From DASXMX01 sp036794395 (GTDB lineage: Bacteria > Planctomycetota > Phycisphaerae > Tepidisphaerales > Tepidisphaeraceae): DNA of 12,986 nucleotides. The position numbers were made by a program, and so were the translations under genes. The stretch spans positions 1 to 12,986 of the forward strand of contig DAIRGS010000204.1 of the NCBI GenBank assembly GCA_036794395.1. The letters are read 5' to 3'. Shown in pieces: positions 1-6,847 of this stretch. Under the pieces are notes generated by a model. It was not told the DNA's origin, searched no databases, and saw nothing but the letters and a program-made list of their open reading frames with translations. Each line of letters begins with the position of its first letter. The stretch's first letter is position 1.

Positions 1-133
1 CGGCAGGAGCCTCGCACTCCCGCCCAACCCATATGCGATAGCCCTGGGTCAAAATCCGCGCGTCTGCCGAAAAATCAACGTCTTGCCAGAGGTTTTCGTC
101 AAATCTCCCACTCAAGTAACGTCGAGAATGCAT
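1..133 (-). CDS. possible N-terminal part of an unidentified ORF running off the left edge
   Basis: The minus strand is open from an ATG at 133-131 to the window edge, about 44 codons. The product begins MHSRRYLSGRFDENLWQDV and reads GRECEAPA at the edge. I recognise no domain. The frame is also open upstream of the ATG and overlaps the end of the neighbouring phospholipase D remnant, and no good ribosome binding site is seen. The last codons could come from a dispersed repeat rather than a protein, since GRECEAPA-like translations are, from memory, typical of GC-rich planctomycete repeats. Only the sequence to the left can show whether this is a gene. Confidence 0.22.
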   Translation of the reverse strand, partial: MHSRRYLSGRFDENLWQDVDFSADARILTQGYRIWVGRECEAPA

Positions 134-140
134 TGCCAAT

Positions 141-407
141 TCATTCGCCGAGCGAGCGGTTTCGCCAGAGTTCATAGGTGATCTGGCGAGAGCGTTTGAG
201 ATCGTCATTAAACAGCTTGATCTGCTCGGCGGCGAATGGGGCATCCATCACGTTCAGATTTGCTTCATCGTTCAGGCGGAACGAGCGGTTATCCATATTG
301 GCCGAGCCGATCGACACCCACAAATCGTCCACGACCAATTGCTTGCAATGGATCATGGTGGGCTGGAACTCGTAGATTTCGATGCCGGCTTTGAGCAGTG
401 CCGGGAA
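141..407 (-). pseudogene. remnant of a phospholipase D / cardiolipin synthase-type protein (C-terminal HKD half)
   Basis: The last 88 codons before the TGA at 141-143 encode a recognisable second PLD catalytic half. They contain FPALLKAGIEIYEFQPT, then the HxKx4D motif in HCKQLVVDD, then GSANMDNRSFRLNDEAN, which is the usual continuation in cardiolipin synthases. Members of this family have two HKD motifs, a length near 400-500 residues and N-terminal membrane segments. Here the frame stays open upstream of about 407, but the translation loses all resemblance and runs antisense into the mreB start. The N-terminal half is therefore missing, and the C-terminus also looks slightly short. One HKD half cannot form the two-motif active site alone. 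I read this as a decayed or recombined fragment. A shifted upstream half outside the window is unlikely, because mreB occupies that side. Confidence 0.72.
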
Positions 408-780
408 CGTTGGAATGCTTGAGTTCGTCTCAGAATGGCGATGTGCGTATTTGCGAAGGGGGTATGGGGTCGTTAATGTAGACGCTTCGGGCAGCAGAGC
501 GGTTTGTGCGGGCAATTCAGAGCGGTTTAAGCCTCTTCCCAGTTTCAGGTATGACTTCAGCGGGATGGGTTTAGGGCGCGGTTCCAGAGGGGTTTGTGGG
601 ACAAAGCCCTTTGTTGTTAGAGAGCCCAAATGCTGCCCGGCGCAACAGGAATCTAGGAATCCGGTGCAATTCCGGTAAATTACCGGGCCTTGTGCCTGAG
701 CCGGCTCATCCGCAGCCGCTCGTGGCGCCGTTCGAGGACGGATGGCGCGGTCGGCGACGTGATTGGCAAGGAGTGCTTTC
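408..780. other. non-coding leader region upstream of mreB
   Basis: No convincing gene lies in these 373 bases, although several frames are open by chance. Small inverted repeats are visible: ACAAAG-CC-CTTTGT (601-614), GGAAT with ATTCC around 655-672, CCGGTA-AAT-TACCGG (about 672-686) and the perfect palindrome GAGCCGGCTC (698-707). Their clustering within 640-710, less than 150 bases before mreB, suggests a structured 5' leader. The mreB promoter probably lies in this region, but I could not pick out a convincing -35/-10 pair. Confidence 0.5.
768..773 (+). promoter_or_regulatory. Shine-Dalgarno sequence deciding the mreB start
   Basis: AAGGAG lies 7 bases before the GTG at 781. It favours that GTG over the in-frame TTG at 763, which would add six residues and has no ribosome binding site in front of it. 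Confidence 0.75.
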
Positions 781-1836
781 GTGATCTTTGATTCCCTTCT
801 GGGCATGTTCAGCATCGACATGGGCATTGACCTGGGCACGTGTAACACGCTGGTTTGCGTGAAGGGCGAAGGGATCGTGCTGAATGAGCCGAGCGTCGTT
901 GCGGTAAAGAAGGGGACGAACCGGGTCCTTCAGGACGGCAACGCGGTGGGGCTGGTGGCCAAGGAGATGCTTGGCAAGACGCCGGGCTCGATTACGGCGA
1001 TTCGGCCGCTCAAGGACGGGGTGATCAGCGATTTTGAAGTGACCGAGGCGATGCTCAGTTACTTCATCCGGCGGGTTCACGGGCGCAAGCATTTCATCGG
1101 CCCGAGGGTTGTGATCGCAATTCCCAGTGGTATTACAGCAGTTGAAAAGCGCGCGGTGCTGGATAGCGCAGAACGTGCCGGCGCCCGGCGAGTTTACCTG
1201 GTTGAAGAGCCGATGGCCGCGGCGATTGGCGCCGGGCTGCCCGTTACCGAACCCACGGCCAGCATGATCGTGGATATCGGTGGCGGAACGACGGAAGTGG
1301 CGATCATCTCGCTGGCGGATATCAGCGTCTGCCGGTCGGTTCGGACGGCGGGTGATGACTTCGATGAAGCGATCATCAACCACATGAAAAAGACGTACAA
1401 CATGGCCATCGGCGAGCAGATGGCCGAGCGGATCAAGATCGAGATTGGATCGGCGGCGCCGTTTGATGAAAACGAACCTTCGATGGATGTGAAGGGGCGG
1501 GACATGATCAGCGGGTTGCCGCGTAAGACGCTGATCACGGCCGAGGAAATTCGCCAGGCGCTTCAGGAGCCGGTGACGAGCATTATCGAAGCCGTCACGC
1601 AGACGCTGGAACAGGCCGAGCCGGAACTGGCGGCGGACCTGGTGGATAACGGCATCACGATGGCCGGGGGTAGCTCGCTGTTGCGAGGATTGACGACCGT
1701 CATCAGCAACGCGACCGGGTTGGATGTGCGGCTGGCGGAGGACCCGCTGACGTGCGTGGCGCGGGGAACGAGCGTGTATCTGGAAAATCTCGAGCTCTGG
1801 AAAGACACGATGGAAAGCGATCGGGATGATATGTAG
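781..1836 (+). CDS. mreB: rod shape-determining protein MreB (actin-like)
   Basis: MreB is a bacterial actin that forms membrane-associated ATP-dependent filaments and positions the lateral-wall peptidoglycan machinery. With the GTG start at 781 the product has 351 residues, close to the family's usual 335-350. It begins MIFDSLLGMFSIDMGIDLGT, matching the family's short N-terminal membrane-binding stretch. Phosphate-1 loop GIDLGTCNT is at about 15-23, the family signature GIVLNEPSVVAV follows, phosphate-2 DIGGGTTEVAIIS starts at D165, and the adenosine motif MAGGSSLLRGL is at about 294-304. VEEPMAAAIGAGLP is also typical. No frame damage is seen. It is the first gene of the elongation cluster, and mreC follows after 83 bases that contain a short inverted repeat. 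The long leader upstream makes it the likely first gene of the transcript. Confidence 0.98.
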   Translation: MIFDSLLGMFSIDMGIDLGTCNTLVCVKGEGIVLNEPSVVAVKKGTNRVLQDGNAVGLVAKEMLGKTPGSITAIRPLKDGVISDFEVTEAMLSYFIRRVHGRKHFIGPRVVIAIPSGITAVEKRAVLDSAERAGARRVYLVEEPMAAAIGAGLPVTEPTASMIVDIGGGTTEVAIISLADISVCRSVRTAGDDFDEAIINHMKKTYNMAIGEQMAERIKIEIGSAAPFDENEPSMDVKGRDMISGLPRKTLITAEEIRQALQEPVTSIIEAVTQTLEQAEPELAADLVDNGITMAGGSSLLRGLTTVISNATGLDVRLAEDPLTCVARGTSVYLENLELWKDTMESDRDDM

Positions 1837-1838
1837 GG

Positions 1839-1890
1839 GATTTGCGATTTTTAATTTTCAATTGACCGGCGGAATTCAAAATCGCAAATC
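1839..1890. repeat. inverted repeat in the mreB-mreC gap
   Basis: GATTTGCGATTTT (1839-1851) is perfectly complementary to AAAATCGCAAATC (1878-1890): 13 of 13 bases around a 26-base AT-rich loop that itself contains loosely symmetrical AATT steps. It starts two bases after the mreB stop codon and ends 29 bases before mreC. The GATTTGCGATTT pattern resembles dispersed repeats I associate with planctomycete genomes. There is no terminal T-run, so it is not a classic terminator. Confidence 0.8.
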
Positions 1891-1919
1891 GCAGACGTAA
1901 TAGCGCAAATAGAGCAGGG

Positions 1920-2801
1920 ATGTCTCAACTACGGTTCCATCACGTGTTCTACGTCCTGATGGCGCTGTCGGGGATTGTGGCGTTTTTGATTCCGGGGCGG
2001 TTTGTTGAGCGGTATCAGCCGCGGATTGAGATTTTGTTCTCGCCGGTGGCACGGCCGGCGGGGGTGGTGGGGCGGATGATCACACGGCGCACCGAGGGAA
2101 CGGTGGTGCCGGCCAACGACCATCGGCTGGATCCGGAAGTTCGAGCGGAAAACGAGGCGCTGCGCGGCGAAGTGATGCGGCTGAATGCGCGGGTCGCGGA
2201 GCTGAATCGGCAGCAGAATGAGCTGGGCAAGCTCACCGGGGCGCTGCGCGAATTGTGCAAGGTGACTAAGGTCATTGGGTTTGATTCTGGGAACCGCGAC
2301 TCGATCAGCATTTCGGGCACGAGCTTCGACGGCATCAAGCAAGACATGTATGTCGTAATCAATGGCGGGCTGGTGGGACAGGTGGCGCGTGTGGGGTCGC
2401 TGGGGTCGCAGGTAAAACTTGTTACAGACCCGGCGTTTGGGGTTCGGGTGAAGTTTCTGCGCTTTGACAAGGAATTTCTGATGCAACTGCCGATCGCGGC
2501 GGTCGTGGTGCAGGGAATTGGCGCGGGGCGGATGAGCGTGACGCAGCTTTCGCTGGCTAACATCGGGCTCGATGCGAATTTGAAGCCGTTGGACGCGGTG
2601 GCGGGGCCAATAGTTAAGGAGGGGGATTACGTTCAAATCGATGACAACGAATGTCCGGCTCCGTTACAGGGGCTAAAGGTTGGCCGGGTCGTAAAAATCG
2701 GTTCGCGGCGCGGCGCCCGACTCTATGCGGACATCCAGATTGAGCCGATTACGAATCTTCAGCGATTGCCGGAAGTGATGGTTATGACAAGGGAAAGGTA
2801 G
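1920..2801 (+). CDS. mreC: rod shape-determining protein MreC
   Basis: MreC is a bitopic inner-membrane protein whose periplasmic part contacts and activates PBP2 and links it to MreB/MreD. The 293-residue product has one N-terminal membrane segment (about 9-25, FYVLMALSGIVAFLIPG), then a coiled coil at about 70-110 (DPEVRAENEALRGEVMRL and on). After that comes the two-barrel MreC domain with CKVTKVIGFDSGNRDSISI, NGGLVGQVARVG and KLVTDPAFGVRVK. It ends with PEVMVMTRER without a long tail. The ATG at 1920 has only GCAGGG directly against it, so the ribosome binding site is poor. MreD follows after a palindromic gap. Length and domain order are normal for the family. Confidence 0.95.
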   Translation: MSQLRFHHVFYVLMALSGIVAFLIPGRFVERYQPRIEILFSPVARPAGVVGRMITRRTEGTVVPANDHRLDPEVRAENEALRGEVMRLNARVAELNRQQNELGKLTGALRELCKVTKVIGFDSGNRDSISISGTSFDGIKQDMYVVINGGLVGQVARVGSLGSQVKLVTDPAFGVRVKFLRFDKEFLMQLPIAAVVVQGIGAGRMSVTQLSLANIGLDANLKPLDAVAGPIVKEGDYVQIDDNECPAPLQGLKVGRVVKIGSRRGARLYADIQIEPITNLQRLPEVMVMTRER

Positions 2802-2813
2802 GAAGAAAGTTCT

Positions 2814-2872
2814 GAGTGCTGGGTGCTGAGTGCTGAGCGGACGCACAACTCAGCACTCAGCACTCAGCACTC
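2814..2872. repeat. palindromic CTGAGTGCT element in the mreC-mreD gap
   Basis: The left arm 2814-2837 (repeated GAGTGCT units) and right arm 2849-2872 (repeated CTCAGCA units) are complementary at 23 of 24 positions, with an 11-base loop. The one mismatch is G against T, which still pairs as G-U in RNA. Each arm is built from a 7-base unit repeated about three times. The right arm ends 5 bases before the mreD ATG and takes the place where a ribosome binding site would normally be. Confidence 0.88.
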
Positions 2873-2877
2873 GCGTT

Positions 2878-3408
2878 ATGCGTTGGTTCTCGTACTTCAT
2901 TCTCGCTTACCTGGTCGTGGGGCTTCAGATTGGGTTGGCGCCTTACGTGGCTTATCACGGGGCGGCCCCGAACCTGGTGCTGCTGGCGGTGGTATTCATT
3001 GCGGTGAATGCGCCGCGGGATGCGGCGTTGCTGGGATGTTTTATGCTGGGGTTTCTCCAGGACCTGGTGACCCAGCAGCAGCCGGGCTTGTTTGCTTTTT
3101 CTTATGGGTTGGTGGCGCTGCTGGTGTTGAATACGCAGCAGGTGGTTTATAAGGATCATCCGCTGACGCATTTTTCGCTGGCGTTGGCGGCCGGTCTTCT
3201 GACGGCGGCGATCATCCTGGCGCACGGGTGGCTTCGTCCGCCTGTTTTGAAGCCAGTGGATGGGAGGGGGGTTCGTCCCGGGGCAACAACCGAATTGACG
3301 CGCGTTTTGTATACCGCGCTGCTCGCGCCCATTGTGTTGGGCGTGTTGAAAAGGGCCAAGACGCTATTCGGATTCCATGGCGGCCGGAGAAAGGGCCGGG
3401 CGTGGTAA
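2878..3408 (+). CDS. mreD: rod shape-determining protein MreD
   Basis: MreD is a small polytopic inner-membrane subunit of the elongation complex. The product is 176 residues, typical for the family. It starts MRWFSYFILAYLVVGLQIGL and has about five hydrophobic segments, including APNLVLLAVVFIAVNAP, DAALLGCFMLGFLQDL and ALAAGLLTAAIILAHGWL. The short GFLQDL stretch after a transmembrane helix matches MreD, which is poorly conserved otherwise, so the position between mreC and PBP2 supports the call. The frame extends upstream to a GTG at 2830, but those 16 codons are repeat sequence, so the ATG at 2878 is preferred. No Shine-Dalgarno sequence is visible; the palindromic element directly precedes the start. 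Confidence 0.9.
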   Translation: MRWFSYFILAYLVVGLQIGLAPYVAYHGAAPNLVLLAVVFIAVNAPRDAALLGCFMLGFLQDLVTQQQPGLFAFSYGLVALLVLNTQQVVYKDHPLTHFSLALAAGLLTAAIILAHGWLRPPVLKPVDGRGVRPGATTELTRVLYTALLAPIVLGVLKRAKTLFGFHGGRRKGRAW

Positions 3409-3414
3409 TGGGTT

Positions 3415-3499
3415 AGTAGGCAGCGGGCAGCGGGCAGTAGGCAGAAGGTTTTGCATAGAATGGCATTTTCTGCCTACCGCCTACTGCATACTGCCTACT
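3415..3499. repeat. palindromic AGTAGGCAG element in the mreD-PBP2 gap
   Basis: The left arm 3415-3446 and right arm 3468-3499 pair at about 26 of 32 positions, closed by a 21-base loop. The outer nine and inner nine or so positions are best conserved. The arms consist of GGCAG/GTAGGCAG units. The element begins 6 bases after the mreD stop. It ends before a clear AAAGGA ribosome binding site for the next gene. Confidence 0.85.
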
Positions 3500-3522
3500 G
3501 AATAAAGGGAAAGGATTCCCCC

Positions 3523-5916
3523 ATGTTTGAACGACGCTTAAAGATTTTCCTCGGAATATTGTCGGCGATGGTGCTGCTGTTGTTGGGGCGGGCGGCGCAG
3601 TTGCAGGTGGCGCAGGGGGAGGAGTGGCGGAAGGAGGCCAACGACACGCTCAAGAAGGTGAGTTACGTTGAGACGAGCCGGGGGAGCATATTTGATCGAA
3701 CGGGCCGGGAGCTTGCGCGGGATCGGGCGTGTACGGATGCGTGCGTGTGGTATGCGGCGTTGACGCCGCAGGCTGATCCCGCGTGGTTGAGTAAGGTGGC
3801 CATCAGCCGGCTGCGGGTACGCGGGTGGGATACTTACCTGAAGGGGAACAAAGCGCAGCGACAGGAAATGTTGAAGACCGAATCGAACGCGATTCAGGCC
3901 GAAATTGACGCGATGTGGGGGAAGCTGGCCAAAATCTCAGGGTCGCCGCTGGACAGGGTTGAATCGGCGCGGCAATCGATCATTCAGCGCGTGGAGATGC
4001 GTAAAAAGTACATCTGGTACAAGAGCTACCAGCGTGCGACGAAGACGCCGGGCGGGACATCCGAAGCCGAGCCGCGATGGCAGCGATGGCTCAATGGGCA
4101 GACGGATGATGCGCCTGAGATCGACAAATTTGTTGTGACGGTGGGCGAGGAAAAGCAGTCGCACGTGGTTCTGCACGACATCAGCCTGGATGTGCAGAAC
4201 GAATTGAGCCGGCACCCCGAGCAATATCCGGGGCTTGTGCTTCGGCCCGGTCAGACTCGGTTTTACCCGTTTGGCGATGTGGCCTGTCATATCCTGGGGC
4301 ACATTGGAAAAGTGACCGCCGCGGAATTGCTGAATGATCCGAACCGCGACGATATGCGGCGGAAGTATTTCCCCAATGATGACATCGGGCGAAGCGGGTT
4401 GGAGGCATTGTGCGAGCCGGGATTGCGCGGCGTGCAGGGGTCGGTGACGAACTCGAACGGGACGGAAGAGACTGAGCCGCCCATCCCGGGGAAGGATCTG
4501 CGGGCGACGATCGACGTTGGGGTTCAGCAGGACATTCAAAAATTCTTCGCTAACGCGACATTGAGGGTGAAGAAGACCGATAGCGACGGCAACTCTTTTA
4601 CAGAGGAAGTGCCGAACCAGGTGCTATATGGGGCGGCGGTGTTGATTGATGTGAAAACGAATCAGGTCTTGTCGCTGGTTTCGTATCCGACGTTTGATCT
4701 GAACGCTCCGGAAGACGTCATTGCGGCGCTGGGTGAGGATGAGATTAACGCCCCGACGCGTAATCGCGCGACCGAATCGCAATATGAGCCTGGCTCGACG
4801 GTGAAGCCGCTGGTGGGTTTGGCGGGTATTACGGCCGGAGTGGTGAAAGTGACCGAGGGGATTGAGTGCAAGGGGTTTCTTGAACTTCCGGATCGGCGCA
4901 GCGGCAAGCCGATCAAGTATGGGCATATGGGGCGATGCTGGGTGGCATCGACTTATGCCGAGATTTTGAAAGGCGACGTCGCGCACCATCAGGTTCCGTG
5001 GAAAGCGCCGCATCATGGGCAGTTTGGGAATCTCGATGGTTTTCTAACATACGCCGACGGACTGGAACGAAGCTGCAATGTTTATTTTGAAACAGTGGCG
5101 GACCGACTTGGCATTGACGGGCTGACGGATTGGATGGGTCGGTTTGGGTTGGGACGTAGGACCGGCATTGGCATCCACGAATTCAAGGGGCGCGTGCCGG
5201 CTTCGGCGCCGCCTTCGTTTGGGGTTCAGCGCCGGACGATCGGGTTTTTGGGCGGCATTGGGCAGATGTATGTTGCCGCGACGCCGATTCAGATGGCCAA
5301 CGTCGCCTCCACAATCGCGCGCGGGGGAATCTGGATGCGCCCGCGGCTGGTCATGCCCGATCCGGGCACGGGCCAAGACCCCGCGATGGCGGCGCCGGAT
5401 GCGAATTTGGGACCTGACACGGTGGACCTGCACCTCGATCCCGAAGCGCTCAAAGCATGCCGGCTGGGGATGTATAACGTGGTTAATTCCGCGGGCGGTA
5501 CGGGCACCACCGCTCATATGGATGATCTGAGCGTCGCCGGGAAAACGGGGACGGCGCAGGCTTCGCCCTTTCGCGTGGCGATGCGCGATCCGGTGACGCA
5601 CAAGGTGATGCGCGATGCCGATGGGAAGGCGATGTATCAGACCTTTGAGCCTTCGACTTTGGAAAAGCCCAATGCGCAGCTGCCCTGGTATCGCGGGACC
5701 ACGGGTGTGGACCATCCCATCATCGATCACTCATGGATGATCGGATTTGCCCCGGCGGACCATCCGAAGATCGCGTACTGCGTTCTGGTTGAATACGGGG
5801 GCAGCGGTGGCGGAGCGGCGGCGGACGTGGTGCGCATGGCGCTTGAATCGTGCATCAACCACGGGTACCTCACGCGTGACACCGCCGCACCGAGCACTCA
5901 GCCGGCGGAGAAATGA
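3523..5916 (+). CDS. mrdA: penicillin-binding protein 2, elongasome transpeptidase (long form)
   Basis: PBP2 cross-links new peptidoglycan during cell elongation, in complex with RodA. The product has 797 residues (E. coli PBP2 has 633). The start ATG follows an AAAGGA site. A membrane anchor lies at about 8-25. The pedestal begins with RGSIFDRTGRELA (53-65), and RFYPFGDVACHILGHIG follows at about 246. All three transpeptidase motifs are intact: S425-T-V-K428, S517-C-N519 and K674-T-G676. The extra length is spread over the pedestal (about 75-215, charged and helical), a Cys/His-rich insertion between the first two motifs (about 449-516), and about 40 residues after KTG. Cys449, Cys472, Cys518 and His468, 488, 489, 497 and 498 could form a metal site. 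It ends in a short Ser/Thr/Pro tail. Confidence 0.96.
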   Translation: MFERRLKIFLGILSAMVLLLLGRAAQLQVAQGEEWRKEANDTLKKVSYVETSRGSIFDRTGRELARDRACTDACVWYAALTPQADPAWLSKVAISRLRVRGWDTYLKGNKAQRQEMLKTESNAIQAEIDAMWGKLAKISGSPLDRVESARQSIIQRVEMRKKYIWYKSYQRATKTPGGTSEAEPRWQRWLNGQTDDAPEIDKFVVTVGEEKQSHVVLHDISLDVQNELSRHPEQYPGLVLRPGQTRFYPFGDVACHILGHIGKVTAAELLNDPNRDDMRRKYFPNDDIGRSGLEALCEPGLRGVQGSVTNSNGTEETEPPIPGKDLRATIDVGVQQDIQKFFANATLRVKKTDSDGNSFTEEVPNQVLYGAAVLIDVKTNQVLSLVSYPTFDLNAPEDVIAALGEDEINAPTRNRATESQYEPGSTVKPLVGLAGITAGVVKVTEGIECKGFLELPDRRSGKPIKYGHMGRCWVASTYAEILKGDVAHHQVPWKAPHHGQFGNLDGFLTYADGLERSCNVYFETVADRLGIDGLTDWMGRFGLGRRTGIGIHEFKGRVPASAPPSFGVQRRTIGFLGGIGQMYVAATPIQMANVASTIARGGIWMRPRLVMPDPGTGQDPAMAAPDANLGPDTVDLHLDPEALKACRLGMYNVVNSAGGTGTTAHMDDLSVAGKTGTAQASPFRVAMRDPVTHKVMRDADGKAMYQTFEPSTLEKPNAQLPWYRGTTGVDHPIIDHSWMIGFAPADHPKIAYCVLVEYGGSGGGAAADVVRMALESCINHGYLTRDTAAPSTQPAEK

Positions 5917-5965
5917 TCGGGCCGAAGCGGCGCGGAGCGTCGCGCCAACCATTGAGAGAATGCCA

Positions 5966-6739
5966 ATGACCGAACCCTCCGTGACGGCTGCGCCTCCAGC
6001 GGTGCCGCCCCCTCCACCCCGTGAGATCACGCCGCGGGCGCGCCGGCGGGGCTGGGGTGATCCGCGCGTGCGTTTCTGGTGGTTGGCGGGATTGGTGCTG
6101 ATTGGGGCCGCGATTTACCTGCTGGTGAGCCGGTGGATTGGTTGGCGGCAGGATTCGAGGCTCGCGGTGACGGGAATGCCCGTGCCGGCAACGGTGCTTC
6201 AGGCGGATGAATCGGTTGCACGGGGCAAAACGGTGCCGGGCGATAAATCCGTGAAATTAGCGTATGAATTCAACGGGAAACATTACGAAGTGAGCGCTCC
6301 CTATCTGGAAGGACGGCATAGCGAGCAGTTCATTGAGGTCGGAACGACGATTCCCATTCGTGTGGATGCCAATGAGCCGTCGCGCTGGACGCCGCGTGAC
6401 AAGCCCGCGCCGCTGGCCCCGGAACTCATCGGCGGCGCGATTACGCTGCCGGTCGGGCTGCTGGTTTTATTGTTCAGTTATTGGATAAGGTCGCGCGTTT
6501 TGCGTACTTGGCGCGATGCAAAAGCAGTGGGTTCAATCGTTCTGGAATCTCGCCATACCGCGTTATCCCCCAGCGCCTGGGCGGTGCGATGTTCGCCCGT
6601 TGAAGAAGGAGATAATCGGGTGTTTGAGGTGTTTGCACCGGCCAAGGCGAATGTGAGTGAGGGATCGGCGATCTGGATTCTCCTGCCCCGTAGCGGCAGG
6701 GCGGTGGCCGCGATCTGGTTCGAACCTGAGGGAAAATAG
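5966..6739 (+). CDS. DUF3592-like two-helix membrane protein inside the elongasome cluster
   Basis: This is a 257-residue protein of unknown function. The ATG at 5966 has GAGAG 7 bases upstream; an alternative ATG at 5960 is too close to it. Residues 9-18 are a proline-rich stretch and 24-30 are basic. Transmembrane helix 1 is at about 37-55 and helix 2 at about 154-173. Between them is a beta-rich domain (about 65-145) with VKLAYEFNGKHYEVS and GTTIPIRVDANEPSRWTP, which matches the DUF3592 pattern of a Y-x-F/Y strand followed by v-x-v-x-x-P. About 80 soluble residues follow helix 2. It starts 49 bases after the PBP2 stop, across a 6-bp hairpin (5929-5946), and precedes rodA. The position suggests cotranscription with the elongasome, but no role can be read from the sequence. 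Confidence 0.82.
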   Translation: MTEPSVTAAPPAVPPPPPREITPRARRRGWGDPRVRFWWLAGLVLIGAAIYLLVSRWIGWRQDSRLAVTGMPVPATVLQADESVARGKTVPGDKSVKLAYEFNGKHYEVSAPYLEGRHSEQFIEVGTTIPIRVDANEPSRWTPRDKPAPLAPELIGGAITLPVGLLVLLFSYWIRSRVLRTWRDAKAVGSIVLESRHTALSPSAWAVRCSPVEEGDNRVFEVFAPAKANVSEGSAIWILLPRSGRAVAAIWFEPEGK

Positions 6740-6745
6740 GCTTGA

Positions 6746-6824
6746 TGGCGTGGTCGCTTCAGTGGCCATGTTCCTTTGGGACTTTGAGAATACAGAAGAC
6801 ATGGTCGCTGAAGCGACCACGCCA
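6746..6824. repeat. palindromic GCGTGGTCGCTTCAG element in the DUF3592-rodA gap
   Basis: The left arm 6746-6770 and right arm 6800-6824 are complementary at 23 of 25 positions around a 29-base loop. Both mismatches are transitions that leave U-G and G-U pairs in RNA. A second copy of the family starts near 12919 and has the unmutated arm sequence. The element starts 6 bases after the upstream stop codon and ends 23 bases before rodA. Confidence 0.9.
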
Positions 6825-6847
6825 TTTAGATCTACAATTTCTAATAG

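Noticed and set aside
651..690. Resemblance of GGAATCCGGTGCAATTCCGG to the conserved core of a cobalamin riboswitch
   Set aside because: Only this one segment matches. The following CxGxCCCGCxACTGT-type block, the GCCACTG element and the flanking paired regions are not seen, and mreB is not a usual B12-controlled gene.
408..848. Open minus-strand frame continuing from the phospholipase D remnant to 848
   Set aside because: The translation beyond 407 has no PLD features and overlaps the leader and mreB start in antisense; it is open by chance in GC-rich DNA.
2830..2877. Upstream GTG start for mreD adding 16 residues
   Set aside because: The added residues (LSGRTTQHSALSTRV) are translated repeat, and MreD proteins begin near MRWFSYFILA.
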